Assembly (NCBI GenBank): GCA_900759015.1 | Contig: CAAEUE010000013.1 | Span: 1 to 46,022 of the forward strand | DNA from: Clostridia bacterium | Lineage (GTDB): Bacteria > Bacillota > Clostridia > TANB77 > CAG-508 | DNA: 46,022 nucleotides | Direction: 5' to 3' | In this document: piece by piece, positions 42,530 through 46,022 of the stretch | Numbering within the stretch: the stretch's first letter is position 1 | Layout: every line of letters starts with the position of its first letter | The notes under the pieces: model-generated | Seen by the model: the letters and a program-made list of their open reading frames with translations, nothing else | The model's database searches: none | Told to the model about the DNA's origin: nothing | Made by a program: the position numbers and the translations under genes

Positions 42530-42911
42530 AGAAATTATCGTGTGCATTTTAGTAGTTATTTTAATATTTAGTATGGATATACTAAGTAATAATTATACGA
42601 AAAAAGTTTTCTTCAGTATAAATGAAAATTTAGGAAATTTAAGAGATGAAATGCTGAAAGAAAATAAAGATGCTAACAAAATAAATGATGATATAAAAAA
42701 AGTGGAACAAGAATGGAATAAAAAATTAAATCTTTTATCTTGTTATATTGAACATAATGAACTAGAAAAAGTAGCAAGGCAACTAACACTAATTAAAGGA
42801 AATATAGAAGTAGGAGAATATAACCAAGCTGTACCACAACTTGATGACTGTGTGTATGTTATAAACCACATAAAAGACAAAGAAAGTTTATTAATAAGAA
42901 ATTTGTTTTAA
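42522..42911 (+). CDS. DUF4363-like membrane-anchored protein
   Basis: Start at ATG 42522 behind AAAGGAAAAACAAA, overlapping the DUF421 gene; a longer frame starts inside that gene. 129 aa: one N-terminal helix (about 3-22, IIVCILVVILIFSMDIL) then an extracytoplasmic helical bundle (EWNKKLNLLSCYIEHNELEK). Size, topology and adjacency to DUF421 fit DUF4363, a partner often encoded beside YetF in Clostridia. Function unknown. Confidence 0.75.
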   Translation: MYKEIIVCILVVILIFSMDILSNNYTKKVFFSINENLGNLRDEMLKENKDANKINDDIKKVEQEWNKKLNLLSCYIEHNELEKVARQLTLIKGNIEVGEYNQAVPQLDDCVYVINHIKDKESLLIRNLF

Positions 42912-42940
42912 AACTTAACTGGTGGGCTGAAAAAATTTGA

Positions 42941-42969
42941 TTGTTATAAAAATTATTTTAGTATATAAT
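42941..42969 (+). promoter_or_regulatory. Promoter of the helicase operon
   Basis: TTGTTA (42941-42946), 17 bases, TATAAT (42964-42969), 29 bases before ATG 42999. Confidence 0.7.
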
Positions 42970-42998
42970 AGTGAACAAATAAAATAATCGAGGTAAGA

Positions 42999-43400
42999 AT
43001 GGATAGAAAAGCGTATTCGGAAGTAAATTATATAATAAATGAAATGCCAGAAGAAATGAAAAATAAAATTCCAGATAATGTGATAATAAATATTCAAAAT
43101 AAAATGGATAATGAATATATTGTACAAATTAAAGATATTGAATATGACGAATTATTACCAGAAACAGAAAAGCTTTTAGCTGTACTTTATGCAGATTATA
43201 TAGCTACAGAAGAAGAAAGAAAACTTATAAAAAATACGGAAAAAAGAATAAAAGATAAAAAAATACAGGAAATAAATAAAAATATAATTAATCCATTTGA
43301 AAAATTTACTAAAAATGCAACAAATCAAAGTGTTATAACAATAAAAAAGAAAAAATGGTATGAAAAAATTTTTAGCTGGATAAAAAAATGTTTTAAATAA
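42999..43400 (+). CDS. Hypothetical protein, 133 aa, co-transcribed with the repeat helicase
   Basis: CGAGGTAAG precedes ATG 42999. The N-terminal 70 residues (YSEVNYIINEMPEEMKNKIP... TEKLLAVLYADYIATEEER) look like a small helical domain I have seen as uncharacterised stand-alone proteins of Firmicutes with the pattern LP-KIP...LS-LLAVLY-DY. The C-terminal half is Lys-rich and ends in an amphipathic WYEKIFSWIKKCFK. It stops 10 bases before the helicase gene. No function assigned. Confidence 0.65.
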   Translation: MDRKAYSEVNYIINEMPEEMKNKIPDNVIINIQNKMDNEYIVQIKDIEYDELLPETEKLLAVLYADYIATEEERKLIKNTEKRIKDKKIQEINKNIINPFEKFTKNATNQSVITIKKKKWYEKIFSWIKKCFK

Positions 43401-43410
43401 GGAGAAAAAA

Positions 43411-45888
43411 ATGCCTATAATATTAAAATATAAACATCAACAAAAAACAGCTGTATTAATAAGAAAAAGATTAAAAACACATAATAGAGTAGCATATGTA
43501 TATCCTACTGGTGGAGGGAAAACTTTTCCAGCATTAGAGTATGTAGAAGAATGTGAAATCGTAAGTAATGGCGAAAAATACGCATTAATAATTGTTCCTA
43601 GTTTAATGATAAAAAGTCAGTATAAAAAATATATAGAAAAATATATGCCAGAATGGAGTGATTTATTAAGAACAAAGAAAATAAGGTTAGCAACATATCA
43701 AGCTTTAAGTAAAATAAATGAAATGAAAGACTTTAAGGCAGATATTGTTATTTGTGATGAAGCACATAGAATTGGTGCTACAACTTGGGAACCAGAACTA
43801 GATATTTTTATGAAGAACCATCCAAATGCAAAATATATAGGTATAACAGCAACTCCAAAAAGAACAGATGGAAGAAATATGCTTTATGAAAAATTTGCAG
43901 ATAGTATAATTTATGAAATGTCTATGACAGAGGCGCTAGATGGATCTAAAGAAGGAGAAGTTGTTTTAAAGGGTGCAAGATATGAAAGAATGTTATCTGC
44001 TTTAAAAAATGAATTAAAAAGATATAGTACAGAAATTGATAAAATAGAAAATTTAACTAGACGAGAAAAAACAATAGAACTCTATCAAAAATTAGAAAGT
44101 TTAGTAAGTAACCAACCAGATATGCCAGATATTATGGCACAAGCAATGCAAAATAAGAATGGTAAATATATTGTTTTTTGTGCTAATAGATACGATATGC
44201 AAGAAAAGATGAAAAAAGCAAAAGAAATATTTGGAAAAGTAAATGAAAATATATCTTTTTATTATGTATTAAGTAAAGATGGCAAAAATGATATTTTTGG
44301 AAAAACTCCTTTTTCTAATAGAGAAACAATAGAAAATTTTGAAGAAGCAAAAGAAGATGGAACACTACAATTAATGTTTTGTGTAGATATGCTAGATGAG
44401 GGTAAGCATATAGATGGCTTAGATGGAATAGTAATGTTTAAACCTACTGAATCTTGGATTGTATTTAGCCAAGAAGTAGGAAGAATAATGAGTACAGATG
44501 CTAAAAAAGATAGAGTTATAATTGATGCGGTAAATAATTGGATAAGGCAGATAGATACTTTTATGGAAATAGAACATGCAATGGGAAAAGGAGAAAATAA
44601 AACTAATAATAGTTATTATAAATTTTTTAAATTACAACCAGAAGAATTAGAATTACTTGACTTATTAAGAGAAATAGATGAGCAACTTAAAATTCGTACA
44701 ATACATGATACTTTTTCAGAATATATAGATTTTTTTGAAGAAAATAAAAGAAGACCACGTAGTCATTTTACTAAAAATGGCAAAAGATTAAAAGCTGATG
44801 AACTTACAGATGAAGAAAAGGATGAGATACATTTATATCAAAGATGGAGAATATCTGATGAAAGAAAAATGCTTAAAAAATATAAAGGGAAAGAGCTAGA
44901 ATCAGTTCCAAAAGAATATAGGTATAAAATACAGAAACTAAGAGAACTTGGCTTAGAAGAGAAAACAACATATGAAGAGTATGTGGAATATTTAGAGCAA
45001 AATGGAAGGGAGCCTAGACAAAATTTTTCCGTAAAAGGTAGATCAATTTTAACAGAAGATTTAAGTGAAGAAGAAAAATACGAAAAAAGATTAGCTAAAA
45101 GATGGAAATATGCAAAAGAAAATGAAATCCTAGAAGAATATGCAGGAAGAGATATACAAGAAGTACCAGAGCAATACAGAGATCAAGTAGCTACATTAAG
45201 AAGTTTTGGTTTAGGTTTAAAGAAAAAAATTAAACATGATACATATGAAGAATTTGTAGAGTTTTTAGAGGAAAAAGGTAGAACTCCTATTGGTAATTTT
45301 GGAAAAGATGCTAGAAGATTATTAATGGATGAACTAACACCTGAACAAAAAGAAGAAGTTAACTTATATGGCAGATGGAAAAATTCAAAAGAAAAAGAAA
45401 AATTGGATAAATATACTGGGGTAGAGTTAGATGGCATACCAGAAGAAGACAGAGAGAAAATAGCAAAATTAAGAAGTTTCGGTTTGGGTATAGAGCAGAA
45501 AACGACTTATGAAGAATATATAGAATTTATAGAAGAACATGGAAAAGTCCCATCACCAGGATTTAAAAAGCCTGGTGCAGGAAGAAACTTAAAAGTAAAT
45601 GAATTAACTCCAGAACAATTAGCAGAAGTTCATTTATCTGCCAGATGGCGTAATGCACCAGAAAGAAAAGTGTTAGATGAGTTTGCTGGTTGTGATATAG
45701 CAGAAGTTCCAGAAGAATATAGACAAAGGATACAAAGGTTAAGAAATTTAGGAATTATGGGAAAAACAAAAAGAAAAAAGATTGAAGACAGAATGAAGAA
45801 AGCAGTTGTAGATAATATAGAAGACTTAGAAGAGGCAAGACAAGAATTAAGACCACAAAAAATAAAAGAACAAGGAAATATTACGTAG
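43411..45888 (+). CDS. SF2 DEAD/DEAH-box helicase with four tandem C-terminal modules
   Basis: 825 aa. AAGGAG lies 7 bases before ATG 43411. Walker A YPTGGGKT at 31-38, DEAH at Asp116 (VICDEAHR), motif III TATPKRTDG, and motif VI SQEVGRIMS in the second RecA domain show a RAD25/type III restriction-like SF2 ATPase. From residue 430 to 785 four similar units recur with the aromatic anchor at about 435, 521, 612 and 700. Their consensus is TYEEYVEFLE-x-GR-P...DELT-EEK...RW+...ERK-L..YAG..L..VPEEYR..I.KLR.LGL. They resemble helicase-associated (HA) modules. It could be a genome-defence or nucleic-acid remodelling enzyme; no nuclease motif is visible. Confidence 0.85.
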   Translation: MPIILKYKHQQKTAVLIRKRLKTHNRVAYVYPTGGGKTFPALEYVEECEIVSNGEKYALIIVPSLMIKSQYKKYIEKYMPEWSDLLRTKKIRLATYQALSKINEMKDFKADIVICDEAHRIGATTWEPELDIFMKNHPNAKYIGITATPKRTDGRNMLYEKFADSIIYEMSMTEALDGSKEGEVVLKGARYERMLSALKNELKRYSTEIDKIENLTRREKTIELYQKLESLVSNQPDMPDIMAQAMQNKNGKYIVFCANRYDMQEKMKKAKEIFGKVNENISFYYVLSKDGKNDIFGKTPFSNRETIENFEEAKEDGTLQLMFCVDMLDEGKHIDGLDGIVMFKPTESWIVFSQEVGRIMSTDAKKDRVIIDAVNNWIRQIDTFMEIEHAMGKGENKTNNSYYKFFKLQPEELELLDLLREIDEQLKIRTIHDTFSEYIDFFEENKRRPRSHFTKNGKRLKADELTDEEKDEIHLYQRWRISDERKMLKKYKGKELESVPKEYRYKIQKLRELGLEEKTTYEEYVEYLEQNGREPRQNFSVKGRSILTEDLSEEEKYEKRLAKRWKYAKENEILEEYAGRDIQEVPEQYRDQVATLRSFGLGLKKKIKHDTYEEFVEFLEEKGRTPIGNFGKDARRLLMDELTPEQKEEVNLYGRWKNSKEKEKLDKYTGVELDGIPEEDREKIAKLRSFGLGIEQKTTYEEYIEFIEEHGKVPSPGFKKPGAGRNLKVNELTPEQLAEVHLSARWRNAPERKVLDEFAGCDIAEVPEEYRQRIQRLRNLGIMGKTKRKKIEDRMKKAVVDNIEDLEEARQELRPQKIKEQGNIT

Positions 45889-45940
45889 AGTAAGTAAATT
45901 TATAAATATAAAAATCCCTCCATTTTTTTGGAGTGGTAAA

Positions 45941-45970
45941 ATGAAAGTAGACACAAAAATCTACTTTCAT
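45941..45970 (+). terminator. Rho-independent terminator after the helicase gene
   Basis: Perfect 11-bp stem ATGAAAGTAGA/TCTACTTTCAT (45941-45951 with 45960-45970) followed by TTTTTA. A smaller CTCCA/TGGAG hairpin precedes it near 45920. Confidence 0.8.
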
Positions 45971-46005
45971 TTTTTATGTTAAAATAATATTTGGGAGGTA
46001 TATTT

Positions 46006-46022
46006 ATGGGAAGACCAAAAGG
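46006..46022 (+). CDS. Start of a further gene (3'-truncated by the window)
   Basis: GGGAGGT lies 8 bases before ATG 46006, and five codons plus two bases are visible (MGRPK). Too short to identify. The terminator just upstream shows that it is a separate transcription unit. Confidence 0.55.

Noticed and set aside
43411..45888. Type III or type I restriction subunit
   Set aside because: No nuclease motif, methyltransferase or specificity gene is present; only the helicase core is shared.

Overview
The window is AT-rich, densely coded DNA from a low-GC, anaerobic, endospore-forming Firmicute. It most resembles an uncultured gut-type Clostridia. Sporulation is shown by spoIVA, a gerAA-AB-AC germinant-receptor operon and a BclA-C-like protein. 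Anaerobic life is suggested by a class III (glycyl-radical) ribonucleotide reductase and a sufCBDSU Fe-S assembly operon. The species cannot be fixed from the sequence.

Layout. 1-5.5 kb: the 3' part of a giant secreted protein of about 15-16 Ig-like modules, interrupted by an in-frame TGA 22 codons before its natural end. 5.6-11.1 kb: a small membrane protein, a 51-aa ORF, a low-Mr tyrosine phosphatase, and an ABC ATPase with a 1070-aa FtsX-type permease carrying a coiled coil. 11.3-11.9 kb: a GC-richer orphan gene on the minus strand. 12.1-17.3 kb: a co-directional run of an LtaS-like sulfatase, a YjjX-type NTPase, a methyltransferase, a class I glutamine amidotransferase-like hydrolase, a flavodoxin-like reductase and an unknown Lys-rich protein. 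17.5-20.1 kb: nrdD, divergent from a TetR regulator. 20.1-25.2 kb: the suf operon behind a strong promoter and a hairpin-rich leader. 25.3-26.6 kb: a second GC-richer orphan, an RNA polymerase alpha-CTD-like protein, then a membrane protein. 26.8-30.3 kb: a 41-aa membrane protein, cdaA (c-di-AMP synthase), secG and rnr. 30.3-34.5 kb: the ger operon on the minus strand with an extra 54-aa two-helix ORF at its end. 34.6-37.7 kb: a transglutaminase-like protein behind a duplicated leader and terminator, a third GC-richer orphan, and the BclA-like protein behind a sigma-K-like promoter. 37.7-39.1 kb: spoIVA. 39.3-41.3 kb: a UAP1-type nucleotidylyltransferase overlapping a left-handed beta-helix acyltransferase. 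41.3-42.9 kb: a holin-like membrane protein and a YetF/DUF421 plus DUF4363 pair. 43.0-45.9 kb: an unknown small protein and an SF2 helicase with four tandem modules of about 88 residues. The start of one more gene lies at the right edge.

Themes. A palindromic intergenic repeat with a GGGGACGTTCC-type core occurs at six loci in both orientations and resembles REP elements mobilised by Y1/RAYT transposases. Three solitary genes with higher GC and different codon choice, each with its own signals, look acquired. TGA is almost absent as a stop codon. No CRISPR array, prophage, rRNA or tRNA was seen. The best candidates for new biology are the repeat-module helicase locus, the orphan cassettes, the possible germinant-receptor D-subunit and the two leader regions.
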